From positions 1-64,000 of the forward strand of contig CAZJLR010000007.1 in NCBI GenBank assembly GCA_964546815.1: a DNA stretch of 64,000 nucleotides, written 5' to 3'. The translations under genes were made by a program, and so were the position numbers. Under the pieces are notes generated by a model. It saw nothing but the letters and a program-made list of their open reading frames with translations, was not told the origin of the DNA and made no database searches. Positions within the stretch are counted from its first letter, which is position 1. Each line of letters begins with the position of its first letter. This stretch comes from JAIEPM01 sp964546815. GTDB lineage: Bacteria > Cyanobacteriota > Vampirovibrionia > Obscuribacterales > Obscuribacteraceae. Below are positions 34,135-42,830 of the stretch, piece by piece.

Positions 34135-35391
34135 ATGACCGGGGCCAAATCTTCTGCCGAACGTGTGAGTGAGATTGTTGCTGATTTATATCGCAATGAG
34201 TCTCGCCGCATTTTTGCTACTCTTATCAGAGTGATTGGCGATTTTGATCTTGCAGAGGAAGCTCTACAAGATTCATTTGCCGCTGCTGTAGAAAAGTGGA
34301 CTATTGAAGGTGTGCCTGCGAATCCTCGCGCATGGCTCGTCTCTACGGGGCGCTTCAAAGCCATTGACACAATTCGCCGTCGAGTTCGTTTTGAAAAAAC
34401 AATTGAAGAGCAAAGTGAATCGCTTACAGAACTTTCAGTTGAGATTGAAGACTTTGACAGTGCCAAATTTCAGGACGATCTTCTCCGCCTGATTTTTACC
34501 TGTTGTCACCCTGCGTTATCTCCGAGCGCGCAAATTGCGCTCACCTTGAGAGAGACTTGTGGGCTTACTACAGAAGAAATTGCCAGTGCATTTTTGAGTT
34601 CGCCAAGCACGATCGCGCAACGTATTGTTAGAGCCAAAGCAAAAATTCGCGATGCAAAAATTCCATATGAAGTGCCTTCGTTAAACGATATTCCGGAACG
34701 TCTGGACTCGGTTCTGTCTGTAATTTACCTGGTTTTCAACGAAGGGTATTCGGCTTCTTCCGGGTCGCAGGCGATACGCGCAGATTTGTCTGCGGAAGCA
34801 ATTCGTTTGGGGCGAGTTCTTTTAAGCCTCTTGCCAGACCCTGAAGTAGAAGGTCTTTTGGCTTTGATGTTGTTGCATGAATCAAGGCGCACCGCTCGCA
34901 CAGATGCTGCGGGCGACTTGATTTTGCTGGAAGACCAAGACCGCTCGCTCTGGGACAAGTCTTTAATCGCCGAAGGACGCTCGCTTGTCGAAAAGGCGCT
35001 TGCTGCGTCGGAGTTTGGTGTATATACGATTCAGGCTGCTATTTCCGCAGTTCACGCTCGCTCTACTTCAACTGAAACTACTGATTGGAATCAGATCGTT
35101 GCTTTGTACGACCTCCTCTTACGCTGTGAGCCATCACCGGTGGTGGCATTGAACAGGGCTGTAGCGGTCGCCATGCGCGATGGTGCAGAAGTCGGATTGG
35201 AATTACTGCAGTCTATATTGTCAACCGGGCAGCTAGATCAATATCATCTGGCATATGCTGCCAAGGCAGATCTTTGTCGTCGTTTGGGGCGCGACTCTGA
35301 GGCTAAGGAAGCGTATAAACAGGCGCTGGCGTTGACTTTGCAAGAACCAGAACGCCGCTTTCTGTCTAAAAGACTAGAATCATTGTCCTGA
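34135..35391 (+). CDS. ECF42-type RNA polymerase sigma factor
   Basis: About 418 residues from ATG 34135 (GTG 34129 is possible). Sigma region 2 (YRNESRRIFATLIRVIGDFDLAEEALQDSFAAA-like segment near residues 17-50), region 4 with HTH (LTLRETCGLTTEEIASAFL) and a long C-terminal helical domain of about 220 residues (DUF6596/TPR-like: YLVFNEGYSASSGSQAIRAD). This layout is that of the ECF42 group, whose genes are found next to DGPF/YCII proteins, as here. There is no anti-sigma factor gene beside it, also typical; the C-terminal extension is thought to do the regulating. Confidence 0.88.
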   Translation: MTGAKSSAERVSEIVADLYRNESRRIFATLIRVIGDFDLAEEALQDSFAAAVEKWTIEGVPANPRAWLVSTGRFKAIDTIRRRVRFEKTIEEQSESLTELSVEIEDFDSAKFQDDLLRLIFTCCHPALSPSAQIALTLRETCGLTTEEIASAFLSSPSTIAQRIVRAKAKIRDAKIPYEVPSLNDIPERLDSVLSVIYLVFNEGYSASSGSQAIRADLSAEAIRLGRVLLSLLPDPEVEGLLALMLLHESRRTARTDAAGDLILLEDQDRSLWDKSLIAEGRSLVEKALAASEFGVYTIQAAISAVHARSTSTETTDWNQIVALYDLLLRCEPSPVVALNRAVAVAMRDGAEVGLELLQSILSTGQLDQYHLAYAAKADLCRRLGRDSEAKEAYKQALALTLQEPERRFLSKRLESLS

Positions 35392-35507
35392 GAAAACTCT
35401 CATTTAAGCGTTGTCGATTTTCTTGTTTCTCAATCGACTAACAGTTGAGAACACAAAATTTGCTATTTCGATTTACCCTTTAAATGCATCAAGGAGGAAG
35501 GAAGACC

Positions 35508-35918
35508 ATGAAATACATGTTGTTAGTCTACGGCGAAGAAAATGCGTGGACAGATGACGAACGTGCAGAGTGCATGGCAGAATCAACTGCGCTTTGCCAT
35601 GAACTAAAAGCGAAGGGACAATATCTTGCTGCGTCGCCCCTCCATCCTGTGGCTATGGCAACCAGCTTGCGAGTTCGCGATGGAAAACGGCAGATTACTG
35701 ATGGACCGTTTGCAGAAACTCGTGAACAGTTAGGCGGTTATTACCTTATTGATGTGAAAAATCTCGACGAAGCAATGGCGATTGCCTCTCGCATTCCTCC
35801 GGCCAAAAAGGGCACGATTGAGATTCGTCCAGTCTTTGAATTGGCAAACTTGCCGGAATTGCAAGAAAAAGAAAATCGTTTACGTGAAGAGACTTTGAAA
35901 ATGAATCAATGTTCTTAG
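35508..35918 (+). CDS. YCII-related DGPF-domain protein
   Basis: About 136 residues, ATG preceded by AAGGAGGAAGG. The family core is evident: MKYMLLVYGEE at the start, the DGPFAETREQLGGYYLIDV block at about residues 65-83 and GTIEIRPVFE at the end. Genes of this family are partners of ECF42 sigma factors, and the sigma gene ends about 115 bases upstream. Biochemical function is unknown. Confidence 0.88.
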   Translation: MKYMLLVYGEENAWTDDERAECMAESTALCHELKAKGQYLAASPLHPVAMATSLRVRDGKRQITDGPFAETREQLGGYYLIDVKNLDEAMAIASRIPPAKKGTIEIRPVFELANLPELQEKENRLREETLKMNQCS

Positions 35919-35997
35919 TACTTTTCGCAACTCATCATTTGCATTCAAAGCAAATTGAACAAGAACAAGCCAATCAACACCACAAAAAGGAGCAATT

Positions 35998-36480
35998 ATG
36001 AAAGCTGCAAATTATATTCCCGAAGGAAGACACACTGTTACCCCGTTTCTCATTGTGCGCGGTGCCGATAAGGCTATCGATTTTTATGTGAAGGCATTTG
36101 GTGCACAAGAAATCGTGCGCATGGTTGCACCAGATGGCAAATCAATTATGCACTCGCAAATCAAAATTGGCGATTCAACAATTTGTATTTCAGATGAGAG
36201 CCCGCAATGCAATACCAAATCACCAGAAACACTTGGTGGTGTTGCCAGTACTTTATTCCTTTACGTGAAGGATGTTGACGCTGCATTCAAGCAAGCTGTT
36301 GCAGCAGGCTGTGAGTCCAAAATGGAACCGGCTGACATGTTTTGGGGCGATAGATTTAGCTCTGTACAAGATCCATTCGGTCATCAATGGAGTCTTGCAA
36401 CGCATGTAGAAGAACTCACCGGCGACGAAATCAAAAAGCGCCAGGATGCATTTTTCGCACAAATGGCATGCGCTAAGTAA
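35998..36480 (+). CDS. VOC-superfamily protein (PhnB-like), ECF42 cluster
   Basis: About 160 residues with AAAAGGAG upstream. Two VOC half-modules: TPFLIVRGADKAIDFYVKAF and FWGDRFSSVQDPFGHQWSLA. It is a paralogue of the protein at 16773-17258, sharing the PEG.H/TATP.L start and the GDR...DPFGH.W end. Its place after the sigma factor and DGPF gene suggests membership of the ECF42 regulon. A hairpin terminator follows. Confidence 0.87.
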   Translation: MKAANYIPEGRHTVTPFLIVRGADKAIDFYVKAFGAQEIVRMVAPDGKSIMHSQIKIGDSTICISDESPQCNTKSPETLGGVASTLFLYVKDVDAAFKQAVAAGCESKMEPADMFWGDRFSSVQDPFGHQWSLATHVEELTGDEIKKRQDAFFAQMACAK

Positions 36481-36495
36481 GCGCCTCAAAGCATC

Positions 36496-36537
36496 AAAAG
36501 GCAGGTCTAGATCCCGCATCTAGCCTGCCTTTTGTCT
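36496..36537 (+). terminator. intrinsic terminator of the ECF42 cluster
   Basis: AAAAGGCAGG-T-CTAGAT pairs with ATCTAG-CCTGCCTTTT (one bulged T), followed by a T-rich tract. It lies just before the solo REP at 36541. Confidence 0.85.
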
Positions 36538-36540
36538 ATT

Positions 36541-36569
36541 GTAGGGGCGACGCCATGCGTCGCCCCTAC
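36541..36569 (+). repeat. solo REP palindrome
   Basis: GTAGGGGCGACGC-CAT-GCGTCGCCCCTAC: perfect 13-bp arms with a 3-base loop, the same element as in the doublet at 33887-33985. Confidence 0.88.
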
Positions 36570-36819
36570 AGTTCATTGCGGATTCGAAGTACCATTCATT
36601 GTTGATTCGCCTGTTCGGTTCGCTGATGTTACACTGCCTGGAGTCAGTATCATCCATGTAACTAGGGCACATTCGAAACCCGAAGTCACATTAATTTCGG
36701 GCTTTTCGCGTAACTTTCCGCTTACAAAACTCACGCTCTATCACACCCTGCATTTAACCGAAGTAGTACTATTGTCGGCGGCTTCACAGCTTAATTTACC
36801 CGGTCAAGTGGACATACAT

Positions 36820-37677
36820 ATGAACTTCAAAAAACTCACTTTCCTTTTCGCAATGGGCAGCGGCTTGCTGTTTGCTTCGAGCGCGCTAGCAGAAGAACCG
36901 AAGCTTGAATTTCCTGCAGCCAGTCCCGCCTGCACATTGAAACAGCACGTCGGATTGACTGACATTGAAATCGACTATTCACGACCGAGTGTCAAAAACC
37001 GCGAAATATTCGGTGGTTTGGTTCCTTACGATAAGGTATGGCGCACGGGTGCTAATCAAGCTACCAAAATCATATTTAGCACAGCAGTTAAATTGAATGG
37101 AACTGAGATTCCGGCCGGTACTTATGCACTTTTTAGTATTCCTGGAAAAGATGAATGGACCGTTGTTATTAACAAGAGTTCTGGAGAATGGGGCGCTTAC
37201 AAGTATGATGAAAAGCTGGATGTAGCTCGAATCAAAGTTAAGGCTGTAAAACTTGAAAAGCCAGTTGAGACCTTTACAATTGAGTTCAATCAAATTCGCG
37301 ACGATTCATCTGAGTTGACTTTGGCTTGGGATAAAACTCTAGTGCCGGTTAAGCTTGAAGTAGATTTCGTTGACAAGCTTTCCAAGCAAATAGAAACAGT
37401 AATGGCTTCAGACGAAAAGAAGAAACCATATTTTCAAGCTGCTCAGTTCTATTACAACCATGGCAAAGATTTGAAGCAAGCTCTTAAATGGATTGATGCT
37501 GCAATTGCCGAGCGTGACGCGCACTACATTGTCTACGTGAAGGCGCAAATATTAGCTAAGTTGGGTGATAAAGCTGCTGCGATCGAAGCTGCAAAACATT
37601 CAAGCGAACTTGCTGAGAAGGCGAATGATTTGGGTTACGTAAAATCGAATGCGGATCTCATCAAAAGCTTGAAGTAA
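36820..37677 (+). CDS. secreted DUF2911 protein with TPR-like C-terminus
   Basis: About 285 residues from ATG 36820, chosen because it gives a clean signal peptide (FLFAMGSGLLFASSALA-EE). The DUF2911 core follows: VGLTDIEIDYSRPSVKNREI, FGGLVPYDKVWRTGANQAT, then IPAGTYALFSIPG. The last 80 residues are helical repeats (YYNHGKDLKQALKWIDAAIA) resembling a TPR. Periplasmic. It overlaps the next start by TAATG, so it heads the bacillithiol-linked operon. Function of DUF2911 is unknown. Confidence 0.85.
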   Translation: MNFKKLTFLFAMGSGLLFASSALAEEPKLEFPAASPACTLKQHVGLTDIEIDYSRPSVKNREIFGGLVPYDKVWRTGANQATKIIFSTAVKLNGTEIPAGTYALFSIPGKDEWTVVINKSSGEWGAYKYDEKLDVARIKVKAVKLEKPVETFTIEFNQIRDDSSELTLAWDKTLVPVKLEVDFVDKLSKQIETVMASDEKKKPYFQAAQFYYNHGKDLKQALKWIDAAIAERDAHYIVYVKAQILAKLGDKAAAIEAAKHSSELAEKANDLGYVKSNADLIKSLK

Positions 37678-40205
37678 TGACGTTTGATTCATTCGATTTT
37701 TTAACTTCGCTTTCAAAAATTGGGCGTCGCGCATTCCTTGCCTTTATGGTTTGCGCGGCGTCGGCTTTTTCCTTGTCGGCTTCGGGTGCTGAGATGAAAC
37801 TTGATTCGCCATCGGCAATATTGCATGAACTTGATAGATTCAGGCAAATGGGCAGCGTGTTGTATATCGCCGCCCATCCTGATGACGAGAATACCGAACT
37901 GCTAGCATACCTTGCTCGCGGTCGTGATTATCGCACTGCATATCTTTCGTTGACTCGCGGTGATGGCGGGCAAAATGTCTTGGGACCTGATATTGGTGAA
38001 AAGCTTGGAGTGGCGCGCACGCATGAATTGCTGGCGGCACGAGAAATTGATGGTGCACAACAATTCTTTTCTCGCGCTGTTGATTTTGGTTTTTCCAAAA
38101 GCTATTTGGAAACATTGAAAATCTGGGACAAAAAAGAAGTTGTGTCCGACATTGTTCGCGTTATTCGCGAGTTTCATCCAGATATCTTAGTGACAAGATT
38201 TTCCCCCTCCCCGGGCGGAACTCACGGACATCACACTGCCTCAGCTGTGTTGGCTCTTGAAGCCTTTAAGCTTGCCGGCGATCCAAAAGCATTTCCTGAG
38301 CAAGGACTGCCACCCTGGCAGCCGAAACGAATTTTTTGGAATATTTCAAAATGGCAGTTGGATAAAGTTGTCGGCAATGATGCTCTGAAAATTGATGCTG
38401 GTGGCAAGGATGCTGTTTCTGGTGAGTCGTTTGTCGATATTGCCAGCAAGAGCAGAGCTATGCACAAGACTCAAGGCTTTGATTCATTCAAGATTCAAGG
38501 TGCAATAGGTGGGGCGCGTCCTGAGTCATTTCAACTTTTGGATGGTGAGCCTGCTTCGAAAGACATTCTCGACGGCATTGACAGCAGTTGGAGTAGAGTA
38601 CCTGGTGGCGCAGAAGTCGGCAAATTGACAGATTCGATTATTGCCAAATTCAATCAGAAAGATGTGCAAGCTAGTGTGCCAGATCTTCTGCAACTGCGAA
38701 GCAAGCTGGAAGGTTTGCAATCTAACGATTTGGTAGTAAAAGAAAAGCAGTTGCAGTTAGACCGCATCATTGAGGCTTGTGTTGGGCTTCACGTTGAAAC
38801 TACCATTTCTCAAGCACAGGTGGTTCCGGGCGAGAAAATTGAGTTGCATCATTCGGCAATCGTGCGTTCGAATATACCGGTTAAGTGGCTGGCAGTTCGC
38901 TATCCTAGCCTGAAGAAAGAGACCTCAAAGAATATTGAACTGCATGCAAATCAGGAGAGCACCTGGACTTCCACTGAAACCTTGCCGGAGTCGACACAGT
39001 TAACTCAACCATGGTGGCTTCGCAAGGAAGGTAGCCCGGGGATTTTTGGAGTGGAAGACCCGTCTCTAATTGGTTCTGCGGAAAATGGTCCTTCTTTCCC
39101 AATTGAAAATGTGTTTGAAGTCGCCGGGCAAAAAATTACTGTATTTGGCGAGCCGTTGCAAGTTTTGAAAAATGCAGAAGGCGTTGAGACTCGCCGCCGC
39201 ATGGATGTTATTCCGCCGGTTTCTTTGAGATTCATATCGCAAGTTGCCTTGTTTAGCCCGGGGGCATCACGCAGCGTTGAGGTAGAGATTAAAGCATCGC
39301 GAGCTAATTCAGATGGAACCTTGAGTCTGACAGCGCCGGACGGGTGGAAAATCTCTCCAGCTAAACTGCCATTCCATTTGAAAAATGTTGGACAGCATCA
39401 GCAATTCAAATTCACTATTACTTCGCCTAAAGAGCAGTCTTTAGCGAAGATTTCAGCCAACGCAGAAATGCATGGGCAAACGTACCACAACCAACACATT
39501 GAAATTAACTACGCGCACTTGCCGCCGCAGTTGTTGCAACCACCGGCGACAATGACTGTGTCAAGCTTTGAAATAGCCACTCGTGGGCATGTCGTTGGAT
39601 ATTTGCCGGGCGCTGGTGACACGATAGCAGAGAATGTAGAACAATTGGGGTACACCGTCAAAAAGCTTGATGATGCTAAGTTGACTGCAGAGCAATTACA
39701 GGGGCTCGATGCAGTAATTATCGGTGTTCGTGCTTTCAATGTTCGCAATAACATTGGCGCTGCCGTACCCTTGCTCTTCGATTATGTCAAAAATGGTGGC
39801 ACTGTTATTACTCAATATAATCGTCCTGACGGATTGAAAGCGGAAATGATTGCACCATACGATTTGCATATTTCAAGCGACCGGTGCACTGATGAAAAGG
39901 CTCCGATTACATTTCTTGCTCCCGATAATGTGATTTTGAACAAGCCAAATAAAATTAGCAGCGCTGACTTTGATAATTGGGTGCAAGAACGTGGGTTGTA
40001 TTTTGCAAATAAATGGGACGAGCATTTTACGCCATTGATTGCTTGCAATGATGATGGCGAAGCGCCCATGAAAGGCTCCTTGCTTGTTGCGAAGTATGGC
40101 AAAGGTAATTACATATATACTGGTCTTTCGTTCTTCAGGCAATTACCTGCAGGTGTGCCCGGGGCTTATCGATTGCTGGCTAATCTTATTTCAATCGACA
40201 AATGA
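37677..40205 (+). CDS. large secreted PIG-L/LmbE-family deacetylase
   Basis: About 842 residues with a signal peptide (FLAFMVCAASAFSLSASGA). The PIG-L catalytic domain (about 50-290) has the metal-binding AAHPDDENTELLAYLARG, the TRGDGGQN segment and THGHHTASAVLALEA. It is followed by beta-sandwich regions (residues about 380-630) and a C-terminal Rossmann-like part with 'LDAVIIGVRAFNVR' and 'GKGNYIYTGLSFFRQLP', similar to ThuA/glutamine-amidotransferase-like folds. PIG-L enzymes remove N-acetyl groups from GlcNAc conjugates. Being exported and placed in a bacillithiol operon, it may act on an extracytoplasmic glucosaminide. Stop overlaps the next start (ATGA). Confidence 0.88.
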   Translation: MTFDSFDFLTSLSKIGRRAFLAFMVCAASAFSLSASGAEMKLDSPSAILHELDRFRQMGSVLYIAAHPDDENTELLAYLARGRDYRTAYLSLTRGDGGQNVLGPDIGEKLGVARTHELLAAREIDGAQQFFSRAVDFGFSKSYLETLKIWDKKEVVSDIVRVIREFHPDILVTRFSPSPGGTHGHHTASAVLALEAFKLAGDPKAFPEQGLPPWQPKRIFWNISKWQLDKVVGNDALKIDAGGKDAVSGESFVDIASKSRAMHKTQGFDSFKIQGAIGGARPESFQLLDGEPASKDILDGIDSSWSRVPGGAEVGKLTDSIIAKFNQKDVQASVPDLLQLRSKLEGLQSNDLVVKEKQLQLDRIIEACVGLHVETTISQAQVVPGEKIELHHSAIVRSNIPVKWLAVRYPSLKKETSKNIELHANQESTWTSTETLPESTQLTQPWWLRKEGSPGIFGVEDPSLIGSAENGPSFPIENVFEVAGQKITVFGEPLQVLKNAEGVETRRRMDVIPPVSLRFISQVALFSPGASRSVEVEIKASRANSDGTLSLTAPDGWKISPAKLPFHLKNVGQHQQFKFTITSPKEQSLAKISANAEMHGQTYHNQHIEINYAHLPPQLLQPPATMTVSSFEIATRGHVVGYLPGAGDTIAENVEQLGYTVKKLDDAKLTAEQLQGLDAVIIGVRAFNVRNNIGAAVPLLFDYVKNGGTVITQYNRPDGLKAEMIAPYDLHISSDRCTDEKAPITFLAPDNVILNKPNKISSADFDNWVQERGLYFANKWDEHFTPLIACNDDGEAPMKGSLLVAKYGKGNYIYTGLSFFRQLPAGVPGAYRLLANLISIDK

Positions 40206-40357
40206 CGCAAGAAAATAAAGTAGAACCAGTTGAGCCCGAAAATGAGTCGACCGGATTGCCCTGGCCAAAAAGTTGGAACGGAGCATATTTACTAGTTCTT
40301 ACTAGCTTCGTCATTTGGGTTTTATTGCTCATAGCATTGACGGAGTTCTTTGCATGA
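40202..40357 (+). CDS. 51-residue single-helix membrane protein, candidate symporter subunit
   Basis: ATG 40202 overlaps the PIG-L stop (ATGA) and the TGA at 40355 overlaps the symporter ATG at 40354 (ATGA). A polar Glu-rich N-terminus (about 24 residues) and a PWPKSWNG turn precede one membrane helix (YLLVLTSFVIWVLLLIALTE). The two-sided overlap is strong evidence for translation. Small one- or two-helix proteins accompany other sodium:solute symporters (for example YhdT with PanF, DUF4212 proteins), so an accessory subunit is a reasonable guess; sequence similarity to those is not claimed. Confidence 0.8.
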   Translation: MTQENKVEPVEPENESTGLPWPKSWNGAYLLVLTSFVIWVLLLIALTEFFA

Positions 40358-42063
40358 ATTGGCTAGACTTCGTAGTGTTGATTGGCTCAGTGCTGGGAAT
40401 TGCCATTTATGGCACGTGGATGACGCGCCATCGTAGCGATTTAAGTAGTTATCTGCGAGGTCGCGGTCAAACTCCATGGTTTATGATTGGACTCTCAGTC
40501 ATGGCTACTCAGGCAAGCGCCATAACATTTCTATCGACCCCTGGGCAAGGATATCTAGGCGGTCTTAGCTTTGTGCAAATTTATTTCGGTGTACCTTTGG
40601 CACTGATTATTATTTCGATTTTCTTTCTGCCAAGCTTTCGACGGCTCAATGTTTATACTGCCTATGAGTTTCTCGAAAAAAGATTCGATAAAAAGACTCG
40701 TTTGCTTGGTGCCGCGCTCTTTCTTTTGCAACGTGGACTGGGCGCGGGGCTAACAATATATGCGCCGGCGATCGTACTTACGAGTGTTTTCGGTTGGCCG
40801 CTTCAACTTACGATTATTAGCAGCGGACTGATCGTGATGCTTTACACTGTAATGGGCGGAAGCGATGCCGTCACGGTTACGCAAAAGTATCAACTCGGGG
40901 TTATTTTTGTGGGTATGATTACCGCCACTATTCTATTGGTTCTCAAACTCCCTCCTGAGTTGGGGTTGAGCGATGCACTCACGCTTGCAGGCGGATTTAA
41001 TAAGCTCAACGCTGTCAACTTTTCAACCAGTACTCACGAGCGATATACGTTTTGGTCAGGACTGATCGGTGGAACATTCCTGATGCTTTCATATTTTGGA
41101 ACCGATCAATCGCAGGTGCAAAGGTATATTTCTGGTTCTGGCTTGAGAGAAAGTCGCTTGGGGCTGCTTTTCAATGCTGTATGCAAAATACCGATGCAAT
41201 TTTGCATTTTATCAATAGGCGTCTTGATGTTTCTGTTTTATCAGTTTCAGCCGCCGCCCTTGTTTTTCGATTCTGCATCAAGCCATTATCTTGCGCAGCA
41301 TCCCAACGATGAAAAGCTCTTGGCCTATCAGTCTAGTTTTAATTCCAGTAGGCAAAAATCGAGAGCTCAACTTAAAGAGTGGTTGATTGCCAGGCACAAG
41401 GGCGATGAGAGCTCCGCGAAGGCTGCATTTGCTGCGGCTCTGGCTACACAGAAAAACTCAGATGAAATTCGCGCAGAGGCAGGCAAAGAGTTGGCTGCCA
41501 AAGCCCCTGATGCAAAAGCAAATGACGCTGACTATGTATTCATAACTTTTATTTTGAATCAATTGCCTCATGGTGTCATCGGCTTGCTCATCGCCGCATT
41601 TTTTGCGGCTGCTCTTTCATCAAAAGCCGCAGAACTGAATGCTCTTGGAGCCACCACTAGTATCGACTTCTACCGTCTTATGAAGCCCAATGCAAGCGAT
41701 GCCAATTGCCTGAAAGCGGCCAGAGGCTTCACCGCATGTTGGGGGCTCGTTGCCATTGGATTTGCGTTATACGCTCACCTTGTTGAAAATTTGATTCAAG
41801 CTGTCAATATTCTTGGCTCAATATTCTACGGTGTGATGCTAGGCTTATTTGTTGTAGGATTTTTTATTCGACGAGTCGGTGGCACGGCGATATTTTGGGC
41901 TGCCCTTGTGACACAGGCAATTATCTTCTACCTCTATTTCAGCCTTACAATTTCATATCTCTGGTATCCTCTGATTGGTTGCGCAGCCTGCATTGTCCTC
42001 AGTCTCATTTTGCAATCAACCTTGGGCAATAATCAAAAATCAATCAAGGAATATGCGTCATGA
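40354..42063 (+). CDS. sodium:solute symporter family transporter
   Basis: About 569 residues, ATG 40354 in ATGA overlap with the small gene. Twelve or thirteen helices with SSS signatures: WMTRHRSDLSSYLRGRGQTP after the first helix, MATQASAITFLSTPGQGYLG (Na+ site region) and TDQSQVQRYISGSGLRESRL. A hydrophilic Lys/Ala/Asp-rich insertion of about 80 residues (about 325-400) interrupts helices in the second half, which is unusual. The substrate is unknown; linkage to PIG-L and bsh genes suggests a sugar, malate-glycoside or thiol-related compound. Confidence 0.88.
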   Translation: MNWLDFVVLIGSVLGIAIYGTWMTRHRSDLSSYLRGRGQTPWFMIGLSVMATQASAITFLSTPGQGYLGGLSFVQIYFGVPLALIIISIFFLPSFRRLNVYTAYEFLEKRFDKKTRLLGAALFLLQRGLGAGLTIYAPAIVLTSVFGWPLQLTIISSGLIVMLYTVMGGSDAVTVTQKYQLGVIFVGMITATILLVLKLPPELGLSDALTLAGGFNKLNAVNFSTSTHERYTFWSGLIGGTFLMLSYFGTDQSQVQRYISGSGLRESRLGLLFNAVCKIPMQFCILSIGVLMFLFYQFQPPPLFFDSASSHYLAQHPNDEKLLAYQSSFNSSRQKSRAQLKEWLIARHKGDESSAKAAFAAALATQKNSDEIRAEAGKELAAKAPDAKANDADYVFITFILNQLPHGVIGLLIAAFFAAALSSKAAELNALGATTSIDFYRLMKPNASDANCLKAARGFTACWGLVAIGFALYAHLVENLIQAVNILGSIFYGVMLGLFVVGFFIRRVGGTAIFWAALVTQAIIFYLYFSLTISYLWYPLIGCAACIVLSLILQSTLGNNQKSIKEYAS

Positions 42064-42830
42064 GTTCTCCCCTAATTTGTTTTGGACAGCAACCTTGCGG
42101 ATTTTTCCCTAAGAGATTTCTGGTGGCTAAAATACAAACCGCCCGACGTTTGCAAAGCGAAATCGGTGGCGAAATAGTTTTCTTTTATCACGATAGCGAC
42201 CATGACCCACGCGAAACCAGAACAATACTTCGCCATCGCAGCACCAATGATGCTGCACAGCTCAATTTCGCTTTTGAAAACAAAACGCAGAGAAAATTCT
42301 CACCCTTATATTTAAAGCGTGTGCCTGCCGGCTGGCAGGACAAAACCACTCTTCAGTTGCCCAATTATGTTGAACACTCTTTGATTGATCTTTTCAAGAA
42401 AACCAAAGCAGAGACAGTGGCAGACTTTTGTCTTGAAATGTACTCATACATGGGCCTTCTAGACGGCATTAAAGTTGTGAGGTCTAGCGATCCATCCTTT
42501 CGGAATGCCGCTTGTGATATCACCGATTATTTTGTTGATGTACCTTATGACAATGAAATTGTGCGGGCACGATTTGCCGGTGATAAATTGAGATTACACG
42601 AGGGTGGCGACCTCTTCATTGATTTGCCGTTAACAACTTATACAAAAGAGAAAATCAGCCCTACCCGCGACAGTCGCTTGAGATGGATGCAATCGGTAGT
42701 ACAATGCACTCATTATGTTTCTGGTGCCGGCGAGCAAGCCTATCTAAACAAAGACGACGCTCCGGAAATAAATTACATCACCCGTGACACGATGGAACGA
42801 ACCGATGAAGCCTATACCGACACCATCTGA
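42060..42830 (+). CDS. short BshC-like protein (putative bacillithiol cysteine-adding enzyme)
   Basis: About 256 residues, ATGA overlap with the symporter. Its start, CFGQQPCGFFPKRFLVAKIQ and then IVFFYHDSDHD, parallels BshC's 'TGQQ.GLF.GPLYT..K' and 'PVFW.A.EDHD'. Its end (TRDSRLRWMQSVVQCTHYVS, GAGEQAYLNK) parallels BshC's 'VQ.....YV.GPGE.AY'. Known BshC is about 540 residues, so the middle is much reduced and there is no C-terminal coiled coil. With BshB1 and BshA following, it is the natural candidate for the cysteine ligation step. The identification is by motif reading and position and needs a profile search. Confidence 0.65.
   Translation: MSSPLICFGQQPCGFFPKRFLVAKIQTARRLQSEIGGEIVFFYHDSDHDPRETRTILRHRSTNDAAQLNFAFENKTQRKFSPLYLKRVPAGWQDKTTLQLPNYVEHSLIDLFKKTKAETVADFCLEMYSYMGLLDGIKVVRSSDPSFRNAACDITDYFVDVPYDNEIVRARFAGDKLRLHEGGDLFIDLPLTTYTKEKISPTRDSRLRWMQSVVQCTHYVSGAGEQAYLNKDDAPEINYITRDTMERTDEAYTDTI

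Noticed and set aside
41052..41312. Internal open frame inside the symporter gene
   Set aside because: Entirely within a well-supported coding sequence in another frame.
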